A stretch of 41,602 nucleotides of DNA from Caulobacter sp. (GTDB lineage Bacteria > Pseudomonadota > Alphaproteobacteria > Caulobacterales > Caulobacteraceae), in contig JAGIBE010000166.1 in assembly GCA_017744495.1 (NCBI GenBank), forward strand, positions 1 to 41,602, given 5' to 3'. This document shows, piece by piece, positions 30,463 through 39,023 of the stretch. Numbering within the stretch: the stretch's first letter is position 1; each line of letters begins with the position of its first letter. Under the pieces are notes generated by a model. The model worked only from the letters and a program-made list of their open reading frames with translations, had not been told where the DNA came from and did not search any database. The position numbers and the translations under genes were made by a program.

Positions 30463-33279
30463 TTAAGCTCTGTCTTCCGACAAAAATGCGGCGGTCGCCT
30501 CGATCGCCTCGACCAGACCGACCCGCTCGATCGTCACGCCTTCGGGCAGACCGGAGAACAGCCGCGTCGGCGCGGCGGCGTCCAGCATCACGAAGACGCC
30601 GCGATCGTCGGCCCGGCGGATCAGGCGGCCGAAGGCTTGGCTGATCCGGGCGCGCGCTGTCGAGTCGTCATACCCTTTTCCGCCGAACCTCGCCCGGCGC
30701 GCCTTGTGCAGCACATCCGGACGCGGCCAGGGCACGCGGTCGAAGACCAGCAGGCGCAACGACCGTCCCGGCACGTCGATGCCGTCGCGGATGGCGTCGG
30801 TGCCCAAGAGGCACGCGTCCTCCTCCGCCCGGAAGATGTCGACCAGGGCGCCGGCCTCCAGCGGATCGACGTGCTGGGCGTAGAGCGCCAGGCCCTGGTC
30901 GGCCAGGGGACCGGCGATCCGCTCATGCACGGCCTTCAACCGGCGGATGGCGGTGAACAGACCAAGCCCCCCGCCGCCGGCCGCCAGGAACAGCTCGCGC
31001 ATCGCCGCCGACACCTGGCGCGGATCATCCTTGCCGACGTCCGTGACCACGAAGGCGCGGGCGTTCTTCTCGTAGTCGAACGGCGAGACCAGCCGCAGCA
31101 CCTTGGGCGTCTGCGGCAGGCGCGCCGCGCCGGTGCGCATCTCGGCCAGGGCGAAGGGGTCTTCCAGGGCCGGGTCGGTCAGGGTGGCGCTGGTCACCAG
31201 CACCCCGTGGGCGGGACTGAGGACGGCGGCGCGCAGCGGCTCGGTCGGGTCCACCCAGTGGCGGCGGCAGGCGGCGTCGACGACGCGGCCGTACAGGAAC
31301 GTCGCCTCGAACCAGTCCACGAACTCGGGATCGTCCTCAGCGTCCTCGTCGATGGCCTTCAGGATCGAGCGCCAGGCTGGTAGGGTCATGCGGGCGCGGC
31401 GGTCCAGGCCGCGCAGTGCGCCCTCGATCCGGGCGCGCTCGCCGGTCGGCAGAGTGTCGGCTTCCTCATCCAGAACGTCTTCCAGATGCCGGGCCAGGGC
31501 CAGCAGCGGGGCCTCAATGGCCGCCAGGGCCTTGGCCGCCTCGCCGGCCCGCTCGCGGACCAGGTCGATGGCCGGACGGGCGGCGCATTGCAGCCCCTGC
31601 TCGGCCGCGCCGGGGCGGTCGGTGACACGGGCCCGCAACTGCTCGATAACCGAGACCAGATAGGTCTCGATAGGCCCGATCGGATTGACCTGGCCGTCCG
31701 GAGGGGCGATGCGGCCCGACCAGCCTTCGCCCGGCAGGGCGGCGGCGGCGTGCAGGGCGGCGTTCAGGGCCGCGCGGGCGCCCTCACGCTCGCCGATGAT
31801 GTCCAGCAGCCGGGCCTCCAGCCCCCTGCCCCGGCGGCCGCGTCCTTCGGGACCGCGCAGCCAGCGCCGCAGTTCGGCGGCCTCGGCTCCGGACAGGGCG
31901 GCCGAGAAGGCGCTGTCGGCGGCGTCGAACAGGTGGTGGCCCTCGTCGAAGACGATGCGCTTGAGCGAGGTGGTCTCGTTGTCGCCCTTCAGCCCGCGCG
32001 CCGCCCGGGCCCCGTCGAAGGCCGCCTGGCTCAGCACCAGGGCATGGTTGGCGATGACGATGTCGGCCCGCTTGGAGGCCCGCACCGCCTTCTCGATGAA
32101 GCAGACCCGGTAGTGCTGGCAGCCGGCGTGGATGCACTCGCCGCGGCGGTCGACCAGGTTGGCCGGCCCCGCCTGGGCCGAGGGCGCGATGGCGAACAAG
32201 GTCGGCAGCCAGGCCGGGAAGTCGCCGCCGGTCATGTCGCCGTCGCGGCTGGCGCGAGCCCAGCGGGCGGCCAGCCCCAGGCCGATCAGATCGCCGTTGC
32301 CCAGTTGGGCGGTGTTGACCTGCTCCTGGAAGTTCAGGAGGCAGATGTAGTTCTCGCGCCCCTTGCGGACCACGGCCTTGCGGGCCCGGACCAGCGGGTC
32401 GGGATAGATCGAGTGGCTCTCGCGCTCGATCTGGCGCTGCAGGGCGCGGGTATAGGTGCTGACCCAGACCGACGGGCCGTTCATCTCCGACCACACCGAG
32501 GCCGGCGCCAGATAGCCCAGGGTCTTGCCGACGCCCGTGCCGGCCTCGGCCAGCATCATGCGCGGCTCGCCCTCGCGATCGCGAGGCTCGAAGGCGTACG
32601 CGGCTTCCCGGGCGAAGGTGTCCTGGGCCTCGCGCACCTCGTCCAGGCCCGAGCGGTGCAGCAGTTCGCGCAGGCGCTCGCTGGCGCGTTCGGGATCGAC
32701 GGGACGGCTGCCGGGCTCGCCGGCGGGCGCCTGGTCCTCCCACTCCGTGGCGCGGGCCCAGACGTCGAGACCGGAGCTGCGGAACTGGTTGCCGACCGGC
32801 GCGGAGCGCAGGGCGTCGACGACCGCCGGCCCCCAGGCCCAGCCGGCCCGGGCCAGGGTCTCGGCCACCGCCAGGGCCTCCTCGCGCGACGGCCGGGGCG
32901 TCAGAGCCAGCTCATGCAGCAGGGCCGAGGCGGCGTCGCGCAGGGTCTGGGCCTGGGCCGCCGCGCCCTTGGGCTCGGGCAGACCCAGCGCCGTGGCCAA
33001 TCCCACGGCCGAAGGGGCGCAGAAGGTGGCCGGACGGGTGAAGGCGTAGAGCTCCAGCACGTCGAACACGCCACGCCCCCGGGCCGGGGCCTGCAGGTTC
33101 AGCCGCTTGGCCGTCATCGAGGCGTGGGCCACCAGCACCGGCCCGTATTCGAACAGGTCGCGAGCGTCAGGCGTACGCAGCACCCGTCCTTCGCCTGAAC
33201 CGTCGGCCACACCGGCGCGCGGGCCGGGCAGAACCACCAGAGCGGGAGCGAGATCGAGGGCGGGAATCTGTGCGGTCAC
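30463..33279 (-). CDS. DinG/XPD-type Fe-S DNA helicase with degenerate N-terminal exonuclease-like domain
   Basis: This 938-residue superfamily 2 helicase has Walker A EAGTGVGKTLGYLAP at residues 245-259, motif Ia VSTYTRALQRQIERE, and the motif II box FDEGHHLFD (DEGH instead of DEAH). The C-terminal motifs include LVTSATLTDP, TDAIRDGIDVPGRSL and the motif VI block RISQAFGRLIRRADDRG. Four cysteines in ENYICLLN and GECIHAGCQHYRVC form the Fe-S cluster site expected for XPD/DinG helicases. The first ~130 residues keep LVAHASMTAKRL and FDVLELYAFTRPAT, like a DnaQ exonuclease whose catalytic acids are lost. I start at GTG 33279; a longer ATG start is possible. It probably unwinds R-loops or damaged DNA 5' to 3'. 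Confidence 0.9.
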   Translation of the reverse strand: MTAQIPALDLAPALVVLPGPRAGVADGSGEGRVLRTPDARDLFEYGPVLVAHASMTAKRLNLQAPARGRGVFDVLELYAFTRPATFCAPSAVGLATALGLPEPKGAAAQAQTLRDAASALLHELALTPRPSREEALAVAETLARAGWAWGPAVVDALRSAPVGNQFRSSGLDVWARATEWEDQAPAGEPGSRPVDPERASERLRELLHRSGLDEVREAQDTFAREAAYAFEPRDREGEPRMMLAEAGTGVGKTLGYLAPASVWSEMNGPSVWVSTYTRALQRQIERESHSIYPDPLVRARKAVVRKGRENYICLLNFQEQVNTAQLGNGDLIGLGLAARWARASRDGDMTGGDFPAWLPTLFAIAPSAQAGPANLVDRRGECIHAGCQHYRVCFIEKAVRASKRADIVIANHALVLSQAAFDGARAARGLKGDNETTSLKRIVFDEGHHLFDAADSAFSAALSGAEAAELRRWLRGPEGRGRRGRGLEARLLDIIGEREGARAALNAALHAAAALPGEGWSGRIAPPDGQVNPIGPIETYLVSVIEQLRARVTDRPGAAEQGLQCAARPAIDLVRERAGEAAKALAAIEAPLLALARHLEDVLDEEADTLPTGERARIEGALRGLDRRARMTLPAWRSILKAIDEDAEDDPEFVDWFEATFLYGRVVDAACRRHWVDPTEPLRAAVLSPAHGVLVTSATLTDPALEDPFALAEMRTGAARLPQTPKVLRLVSPFDYEKNARAFVVTDVGKDDPRQVSAAMRELFLAAGGGGLGLFTAIRRLKAVHERIAGPLADQGLALYAQHVDPLEAGALVDIFRAEEDACLLGTDAIRDGIDVPGRSLRLLVFDRVPWPRPDVLHKARRARFGGKGYDDSTARARISQAFGRLIRRADDRGVFVMLDAAAPTRLFSGLPEGVTIERVGLVEAIEATAAFLSEDRA

Positions 33280-33382
33280 GCGCCCTTTTAGCGGATCGGC
33301 GCGGGAAACGGAACGGGAACAATCCACAGCTTGGCGATCCTGCAAGGCTCTGCCATGGTCTCAACCTCAAATGGAGAACCTG

Positions 33383-34156
33383 ATGCGCCCCATGCTCCTC
33401 GCCGGCCTGCTCGTGCTCGCGCCCTCGCCCCTGTTCGCCCAGGTTCTCGACCCGGCCAAGCCGACGATCACCGTGATCGGCGACGGTCGCGCGGAGGCGC
33501 CGGCGGACTTCGCCTGGCTGTCGTTCAACCTGCGCGGCGAAGGCGCCACTTCGCCTGAGGCGGTCACCGCCCTGACCACCGCCCGCCGCAAGCTGGAGGC
33601 CAGCTTCAAGGCCCTGCCCGGCAAGCCCGCGCTGGAGTCGCGCGACGGCACGATGAGCATCCGCGAGGTCCGCCCCAAGGCGTGCCAGAACAACTACGGC
33701 GCGCCCAACCTCAGCACCGGCGAGTGCGCGGTGATCGGCAGCGTCGCGATGGCCAATGTGCAGGTGAAGGTGACCCCGGCCAAGCAAGTGGGCGACGTGG
33801 CCTCGCTGGCGGCCCAGCTGGGCGCGGCGGACGTCAATGTCAGCAACGGCGGCCTGATCGACAACCAGGTGCTGGAGGACAAGGCGATGCGGGCGGCGAT
33901 CGCCGACGCCCAACGCCAGGCCAAGCTGATCGCCGACGCCTCCGGACGCACGCTGGGCTCGATCCAGCGTATCCAGGACTCCCAAGCCAATGTGGTCAAC
34001 GGCGTGCCGGCGCCGCCACCGCCGCCACCGCCGGCCTACGAGGCCCAGGACGTTGGAGCGTTCACCGCCGCCAGGTTGGCCGCGCCGCTGACCGTGACGC
34101 CGCCGCCGATCACCCGCACGGCGCGGGTCACGGTGACATACAACATCGTCCCGTAG
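33383..34156 (+). CDS. Secreted SIMPL-domain (DUF541, BP26-like) protein
   Basis: This 257-residue protein has a signal peptide (MRPMLLAGLLVLAPSPLFAQ). A SIMPL domain follows: TITVIGDGRAEAPADFAWLS, LTTARRKLEASFKAL, VQVKVTPAKQVGDVASLAAQ, LGAADVNVSNGGLIDNQ and DAQRQAKLIADASGRTLG. It ends with a Pro-rich patch (APPPPPPPA) and a final strand TRTARVTVTYNIVP. Proteins of this family, such as Brucella BP26/OMP28, are periplasmic or outer-membrane associated and form ring-like oligomers; their function is uncertain. I prefer ATG 33383, with GGAG eight bases upstream, over ATG 33371. The gene is divergent from the DinG-like helicase, with about 100 bases between starts. Confidence 0.85.
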   Translation: MRPMLLAGLLVLAPSPLFAQVLDPAKPTITVIGDGRAEAPADFAWLSFNLRGEGATSPEAVTALTTARRKLEASFKALPGKPALESRDGTMSIREVRPKACQNNYGAPNLSTGECAVIGSVAMANVQVKVTPAKQVGDVASLAAQLGAADVNVSNGGLIDNQVLEDKAMRAAIADAQRQAKLIADASGRTLGSIQRIQDSQANVVNGVPAPPPPPPPAYEAQDVGAFTAARLAAPLTVTPPPITRTARVTVTYNIVP

Positions 34157-34171
34157 GCGATCAGGCGGAGA

Positions 34172-35149
34172 TTACGCGATCGGGGTTTCCGAGGAGCCGC
34201 CCTCAAGGCGCTCGACGGCGTCCTCGGCCATGTTGGCGACTTCTTCGTCTTCGCTCTCGGCGGCGAGGCGGTACAGCTGCACCGCCTTGGCCCGGCTGGC
34301 CTTCACGCCCTCGCCGTCCTCGTACATCTGGCCCAGATCGTAATAGGCGGTCAGATTACCCGCCTTGGCCGATTGGGCGTAGAGGCCGAGGGCCTTCTCG
34401 AAATCGACCGCCACGCCTTCGCCGTTGTGATAGGCGGCGGCGACGTTCGCCAAGGCGACGGCCGAGCCCTGCTGGGCGGCGTCGACATAGAGCTTCAGCG
34501 CCTGGACCGCGTCCTCCGGCACGCCATAGCCCTGCAGATAGTACGAGCCTAGATCATTGATCGCGTCGACCGAACCCGCGGCGGCCGCCTTGCGCATCCA
34601 GGCCACGGCCTGAGCCTGGTCGGTCGGCACGCCCTGCCCCAGTTGATAGGCGAGGGCCAGCTTGTACATGCCGCCCTCGTCCCCGCCCTGGGCGGCGCGC
34701 AGATACCAAACCAGGGCCTGGGTCAGGTCGTCGTTGCTGGTCTCATACACGAGGCCAGCGTTGTAGGCCCCCAGGGCGTCGCCCCGCGCGGCGGCGGCCT
34801 TGTACAGCGACAGGGCCTTGGCCTCGTCCTGATCCAGGTCGTTGCCCTCGAAATAGAGATTGCCCAGGGCGATCATGCAGTCGGTGTCGCCCGCCTTGAC
34901 CCCTTGCTCCAGCCAGCGCACGGCGGCGTTGACGTCGCGCTGGTCGCCCTCGCCGTCCAGATAGCTGCTGGCCAGCAGGTCGTAGGCCGTGACGTCGCCC
35001 GCCTGGGCGCGGCGCAGGAGTTCGGCGCGGCTCGGTTCGCTGGCGGCGACGGGCGCGGCCGGAACCGGCGCCGAAAGCGCGGGCGCGCCCACGGCCAGGA
35101 TCGCCGCCAAGGCCAAGCCTGCAAAGCTGTTGCGAGCCATCGACACCAT
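34172..35149 (-). CDS. Secreted Sel1-repeat (TPR-like) protein
   Basis: This 325-residue protein has a signal peptide (MVSMARNSFAGLALAAILAVGA). The mature part is a chain of about seven Sel1-like repeats, each around 36 residues, with the pattern ALxxYxxAAxxGxxxAxxxLGxxY. Examples are AVRWLEQGVKAGDTDCMIAL, ALSLYKAAAARGDALGAYNA, AVAWMRKAAAAGSVDAINDL and ALGLYAQSAKAGNLTAYYDL, with a final AVQLYRLAAESEDEE. Sel1 proteins are alpha-helical adaptors for protein complexes, often in the periplasm. No enzymatic domain is present. PodJ, at the right of the window, carries the same repeat type. I chose ATG 35149; GTG 35158 and ATG 35140 are alternatives. Confidence 0.85.
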   Translation of the reverse strand: MVSMARNSFAGLALAAILAVGAPALSAPVPAAPVAASEPSRAELLRRAQAGDVTAYDLLASSYLDGEGDQRDVNAAVRWLEQGVKAGDTDCMIALGNLYFEGNDLDQDEAKALSLYKAAAARGDALGAYNAGLVYETSNDDLTQALVWYLRAAQGGDEGGMYKLALAYQLGQGVPTDQAQAVAWMRKAAAAGSVDAINDLGSYYLQGYGVPEDAVQALKLYVDAAQQGSAVALANVAAAYHNGEGVAVDFEKALGLYAQSAKAGNLTAYYDLGQMYEDGEGVKASRAKAVQLYRLAAESEDEEVANMAEDAVERLEGGSSETPIA

Positions 35150-35269
35150 CTTCGTCACGCCCCTAAACGACTATCCTTCGGGTAGTCTCGCGTACCACTG
35201 TTGTCAAAACACCGGAAAGCGGCAGGTAGCCGCATGGAAACGGAACAAGAACATGCTATAGGCCGATCA

Positions 35270-37720
35270 ATGGCCGAGGCGACCGCCCTTCCCCCCCGTT
35301 TTCAAGAGTGGTTCGCCGCGCGCGGCTGGGCGCCCAGGCCGCATCAGATGGCCATGGTCGAAAAGGGTCGCCAGGGCCGCGACGCCCTGCTGATCGCCCC
35401 GACCGGCGGCGGCAAGACCCTGGCCGGCTTCCTGCCCAGCCTGATCCAACTCTCCGAGCGCGCGCCGCGCAACACCCCTGCCGGCGTCCACACCCTCTAC
35501 ATCTCGCCGCTCAAGGCCCTGGCGGTCGACATCGAGCGCAACCTGGCCACGCCGATCCGCGAGATGGGCCTGAACATCGTGGCCGAGAGCCGCACCGGCG
35601 ACACCGGCGAGGCCCGCAAGCAGCGCCAGCGCCTGCGTCCGCCCGACATCCTGCTGACCACGCCCGAACAGCTGGCGCTGTTCTGCGCCTGGGAGGGCGC
35701 GCGGGAGTACTTCGCCGACCTGTCCTGCGTGATCATCGACGAGGCCCACGCCCTGTGGCCGTCCAAGCGCGGCGACCTTCTGTCCCTGGGCCTGGCGCGC
35801 CTGCAAAAGTTCGCGCCGAACATGCGGCGGGTGGGATTGTCGGCGACGGTGGACGATCCGGGCCTGGTGCGGCGGTGGCTAGGGCGGGATGCCGAAGGGG
35901 TCGACCTCGTCCTCGGCCAGGGCGGCGCCCAGCCGATCGTCGAGGTGCTGGTGTCCGACGGCCGCGTGCCGTGGGCGGGCCACACGGCCGAGCACGCCAT
36001 GGCCGAGATCTACGAGATCATCAAAGGCGCCAAGACCGCCCTGGTTTTCGTCAACACGCGCTTCCAGGCCGAGTTCGCGTTCCAGGAGCTGTGGAAGCTG
36101 AACGACGACGGCCTGGCCATCGCCCTGCACCACGGCAGCCTGGCGGCCGAACAGCGGCGCAAGGTCGAGGCCGCCATGGCGCGCGGCGAGATCCGGGCCG
36201 TAGTCTGCACCTCGACGCTCGACATGGGCATCGACTGGGGCGACGTCGACCTGGTGATCCAGTTGGCCGCGCCCAAGGGCGCCTCCCGGATGGTCCAACG
36301 GATCGGCCGCGCCAACCACCGCCTGGACGAGCCCTCTCGCGCCATCCTGGCCCCAGCCAACCGCTTCGAATATCTGGAGTGCCGCGCCGCCGCCGACGCC
36401 ATCCTGGGCGGCCACCTTGACGGCGACCCAGCCCGCACCGGCACGCTGGACACCTTGGCCCAGCACATCATGGGCTGCGCGTGCTCGGAGCCCTTCGCCC
36501 CGACCGAGCTCTATGACGAGGTCCGCACGTCGGGCCCGTATGCCGACCTGTCGTGGGAGGACTTCGAAACCGTCGTCGACTTCGTCTCAACCGGCGGCTA
36601 CGCCCTGCGAACTTACGACAAGTTCCGCCGCATCGTGCCGGGCCAGGACGGGCTCTGGCGGGCGCGCAACGCCCAGGCGGTGCTGGCCCACCGGATGAAC
36701 GTCGGGGCCATCGTTTCGCCGGCCATGATCAATGTCCGTATCGGCGGCGGCAAGCGCCCCATGGGCGGGCGCAAGGTCGGCGAGGCCGAGGAAGGCTTCT
36801 TCGAGCAGATGAAGGCCGGCGACACCTTCATCTTCGCGGGCCAGGTCTGGCGCTTCAACAGCCTGGTCGGGGCCGACGCCTTCGTCACGCCGTCGCCCGA
36901 TAAGGACCCGATGCTACCCAGCTGGGGCGGGTCGAAGTTCCCGCTGTCGACCTACCTGGCCGGCCGCGTGCGGGCGATGATGCACGACGAATGTGAATGG
37001 CCCGCCCTGCCGCCGGACGTGCAGGAGTGGCTGAACTATCAGAAGGTCCGTTCGATCATCCCCGACCAGGACGAGATGCTGCTGGAGACCTTCCCGCACG
37101 GGAAGCGCTTTCATCTGGTCTGCTATCCGTTCGAGGGCCGCCTGGCCCATACCACCCTGGCCATGCTGCTGACCCGGCGGCTGGACCGGCTGGGCGTCGG
37201 GCCGCTGGGCTTCGTCGCCAACGACTACGCCGTCGCCATCTGGTCGCTGAAGCCGATGGACCAGTTGGACCTGCAGGAGCTGTTCGCCCAGGACATGCTG
37301 GGCGACGACCTGGAGGCCTGGCTGGACGAGAGCTTCCTGATGAAGCGCGCCTTCAAGGCCTGCGCCCTGATCTCGGGCCTGATCGAGCGTCGCCATCCGG
37401 GCATGGAGAAGTCCGGCCGTCAGGTGACCTTCTCGACCGACCTGATCTACGACGTGCTGCGCCGCCACCAGCCCGACCACCTGCTACTGCGCTGCGCCCG
37501 GGCCGACGCGGCGACCGGCTCGCTAGACGTAGCCCGGCTGGGCGACCTGCTGGCGCGGATCGGCGGCGGGCGCATCCGCCATGCGGCGCTGGACCACGTT
37601 TCGCCCTTCGCCGTACCGATCATGCTGGAGATCGGCCGCGAGCGCGCGCCGGGCGACGCGGCGGGCGAGATGATCCTGGCCGAGGCCGAGGAAGACCTGA
37701 TCGCCGAAGCGATGGCTTAG
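35270..37720 (+). CDS. Ligase-associated DNA damage response DEXH-box helicase (Lhr-like)
   Basis: This 816-residue superfamily 2 helicase starts at ATG 35270. The Walker A motif is LLIAPTGGGKTLAGFLP around residues 40-56, followed by TLYISPLKALAVDIERNL (Ia), DILLTTPEQL (Ib), the IIDEAHALW box (DEAH), VGLSATVDD (motif III), STLDMGIDWGDVDLVIQL (V) and RMVQRIGRANHR (VI). The C-terminal Lhr-type extension is long. This is the family that occurs in a four-gene cluster with an ATP-dependent ligase, an exonuclease and PdeM, giving a DNA-end repair module. Here only PdeM follows, nine bases after the stop. The start is close to a GCTATA -10-like element (35255-35260), giving a very short leader; ATG 35234 is the alternative. 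Confidence 0.92.
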   Translation: MAEATALPPRFQEWFAARGWAPRPHQMAMVEKGRQGRDALLIAPTGGGKTLAGFLPSLIQLSERAPRNTPAGVHTLYISPLKALAVDIERNLATPIREMGLNIVAESRTGDTGEARKQRQRLRPPDILLTTPEQLALFCAWEGAREYFADLSCVIIDEAHALWPSKRGDLLSLGLARLQKFAPNMRRVGLSATVDDPGLVRRWLGRDAEGVDLVLGQGGAQPIVEVLVSDGRVPWAGHTAEHAMAEIYEIIKGAKTALVFVNTRFQAEFAFQELWKLNDDGLAIALHHGSLAAEQRRKVEAAMARGEIRAVVCTSTLDMGIDWGDVDLVIQLAAPKGASRMVQRIGRANHRLDEPSRAILAPANRFEYLECRAAADAILGGHLDGDPARTGTLDTLAQHIMGCACSEPFAPTELYDEVRTSGPYADLSWEDFETVVDFVSTGGYALRTYDKFRRIVPGQDGLWRARNAQAVLAHRMNVGAIVSPAMINVRIGGGKRPMGGRKVGEAEEGFFEQMKAGDTFIFAGQVWRFNSLVGADAFVTPSPDKDPMLPSWGGSKFPLSTYLAGRVRAMMHDECEWPALPPDVQEWLNYQKVRSIIPDQDEMLLETFPHGKRFHLVCYPFEGRLAHTTLAMLLTRRLDRLGVGPLGFVANDYAVAIWSLKPMDQLDLQELFAQDMLGDDLEAWLDESFLMKRAFKACALISGLIERRHPGMEKSGRQVTFSTDLIYDVLRRHQPDHLLLRCARADAATGSLDVARLGDLLARIGGGRIRHAALDHVSPFAVPIMLEIGRERAPGDAAGEMILAEAEEDLIAEAMA

Positions 37721-37756
37721 AGTGAGAGTATGGCTCCTAGTGAGAGTATGGGCGTG
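37721..37756 (+). repeat. Tandem repeat duplicating the ribosome-binding site and start codon of pdeM
   Basis: Two adjacent 18-base units (37721-37738 and 37739-37756) share the first 13 bases AGTGAGAGTATGG. Each unit contains a Shine-Dalgarno-like GAGAG followed by an ATG, at 37730 and 37748, in the same reading frame. The gene therefore has two consecutive near-identical start regions, probably from a recent duplication of 18 bases. Confidence 0.7.
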
Positions 37757-38467
37757 ACCAGTCTGGCGTTCCAAATCGGCGATTGCGGCGGCCTGCGGCT
37801 CGAGATCGCGGGCGCACGCGCCGTGCTGCGCCACTCCGGCGCCCTGTGGCTGGAAGCCGAGCGGACCATGGTCGTCGCCGACCTGCACTTCGAGAAGGGC
37901 AGCAGCTACGCCGCCCGCTTCGGCCAGATGCTGCCGCCCTACGACACGCGCGAGACCCTGGACCGGCTGGAGCGCGAGCTGGCGGCCCTCTCGCCCGCGA
38001 CCCTGGTCTTCCTGGGCGACAGCTTCCACGACGGCGCGGGCGAGGGTCGCCTGCCGCAGGAGGACCGCGTCCGCATCGCCGCCCTGGCCCTGGGCCGCCG
38101 GCTAGTCTGGGCGGTGGGCAATCACGACGAGGACGGGCCGCGCGCCCTGCCCGGCGACGTCGTGGACGAGGCGGCGATCGCCGGCCTGACCTTTCGCCAC
38201 GAGCCCCTGCCCGGCGCTCAGCCTGGCGAGGTGGCCGGCCACCTGCACCCCGCCGCCAAGGTGACCAGCGGCCGGGCCACCGTGCGGCGACGCTGCTTCG
38301 TCACCGACGGGACGCGCCTGGTCCTGCCGGCCTTCGGCGCGTTCACGGGCGGCCTGAACATCCTGGACCAGGCCTTCGCCCCACTGTTCGGCGGACCCGC
38401 CCTGGCCGCCGCCTTAGGCCCCCGGCGCGTGCACGCGGTCGGCTGGAAGTCGCTGCGCCCCGATTGA
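37730..38467 (+). CDS. pdeM: Ligase-associated DNA damage response endonuclease PdeM
   Basis: This 245-residue metallophosphoesterase is cytoplasmic. The metal-binding motifs occur in order: VVADLHFEKGSSYA (D51, H53), FLGDSFHDGAGE, AVGNHDEDGPR and EVAGHLHPAAKV. The remaining element is a C-terminal beta-rich end with LPAFGAFTGGLN. PdeM-type enzymes carry a calcineurin-like fold and belong to the DNA-end repair module with a ligase and a DEXH helicase. The preceding gene is exactly that helicase, nine bases upstream. Two in-frame ATGs (37730 and 37748) lie in a tandemly duplicated initiation region, so the first six residues are optional. A ligase and an exonuclease are not adjacent. Confidence 0.93.
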   Translation: MAPSESMGVTSLAFQIGDCGGLRLEIAGARAVLRHSGALWLEAERTMVVADLHFEKGSSYAARFGQMLPPYDTRETLDRLERELAALSPATLVFLGDSFHDGAGEGRLPQEDRVRIAALALGRRLVWAVGNHDEDGPRALPGDVVDEAAIAGLTFRHEPLPGAQPGEVAGHLHPAAKVTSGRATVRRRCFVTDGTRLVLPAFGAFTGGLNILDQAFAPLFGGPALAAALGPRRVHAVGWKSLRPD

Positions 38468-38528
38468 CGGATCACCCTCCGCGCCCGGGCGTTTGATCCC
38501 CGGGACGTTGGAAAATGGAGATTCCGTG

Positions 38529-39020
38529 ATGCGACCGATCCTGATCGGCATCGGCGCCGTATTCGCCCTGTCGCCCCTGGCGACGCCCCCGGCCGCCATG
38601 GCCGGCGAGGCCCCGGTGAAGACCGTGGCCAAGCTCGACCCCAAGGACCCGAAGTACGACACGCCGGCCTGCAAGGCGCTTCGCGAGAAGGCGATAGACT
38701 ACGAGGAGCCGGGCCTGCTCAAAAAGGCTGTCGGTATGGGCGGCAACGCGGTCGTGCCCTTCGCGGGCACCGTGGCCTCCGCAGCGCTGGGCATGCAGCA
38801 GAACACCAAGCAAGAGAAGCTGAGCAAACAGGTCTCGGAGGCTTGCGTGTCCGATCCGCTTAACGAGGAGACGCCGTTCATCAAGGCGCCGAAGGCCGAG
38901 GGTCAGGTCGACTCGGCGGTCGTGGTGGCCGTTCCCGTCGTCGGCGCGCCGGTGGCGGATGTCGCCACGGGCACGACCGTGAACGCAGCGGCGACCGAGG
39001 CGGTGGCCACCAACCCGTAG
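38529..39020 (+). CDS. Secreted glycine/alanine-rich hypothetical protein (163 residues)
   Basis: The gene starts at ATG 38529 with GGAG eight bases upstream. The signal peptide ends near PAAMA-GEAP. The mature sequence has a polar start with KLDPKDPKYDTPACKAL, then a conspicuous Gly/Ala stretch of glycine-zipper type (VGMGGNAVVPFAGTVASAAL, residues about 67-86) flanked by QNTKQEKLSKQVSEAC. There are two cysteines, likely one disulfide. The C-terminus is low complexity and hydrophobic (VVVAVPVVGAPVADVATGTT). The glycine-zipper-like segment could insert in or associate with a membrane. No known family is recognised. It lies between pdeM and a convergent DUF3429 gene. Function unknown. Confidence 0.72.
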   Translation: MRPILIGIGAVFALSPLATPPAAMAGEAPVKTVAKLDPKDPKYDTPACKALREKAIDYEEPGLLKKAVGMGGNAVVPFAGTVASAALGMQQNTKQEKLSKQVSEACVSDPLNEETPFIKAPKAEGQVDSAVVVAVPVVGAPVADVATGTTVNAAATEAVATNP

Positions 39021-39023
39021 CCT

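Noticed and set aside
31486..33198. Long plus-strand open frame antisense to the DinG-like helicase
   Set aside because: Low-complexity Gly/Arg/Gln/Ala composition typical of antisense translation of high-GC genes, while the minus-strand frame has all helicase motifs.
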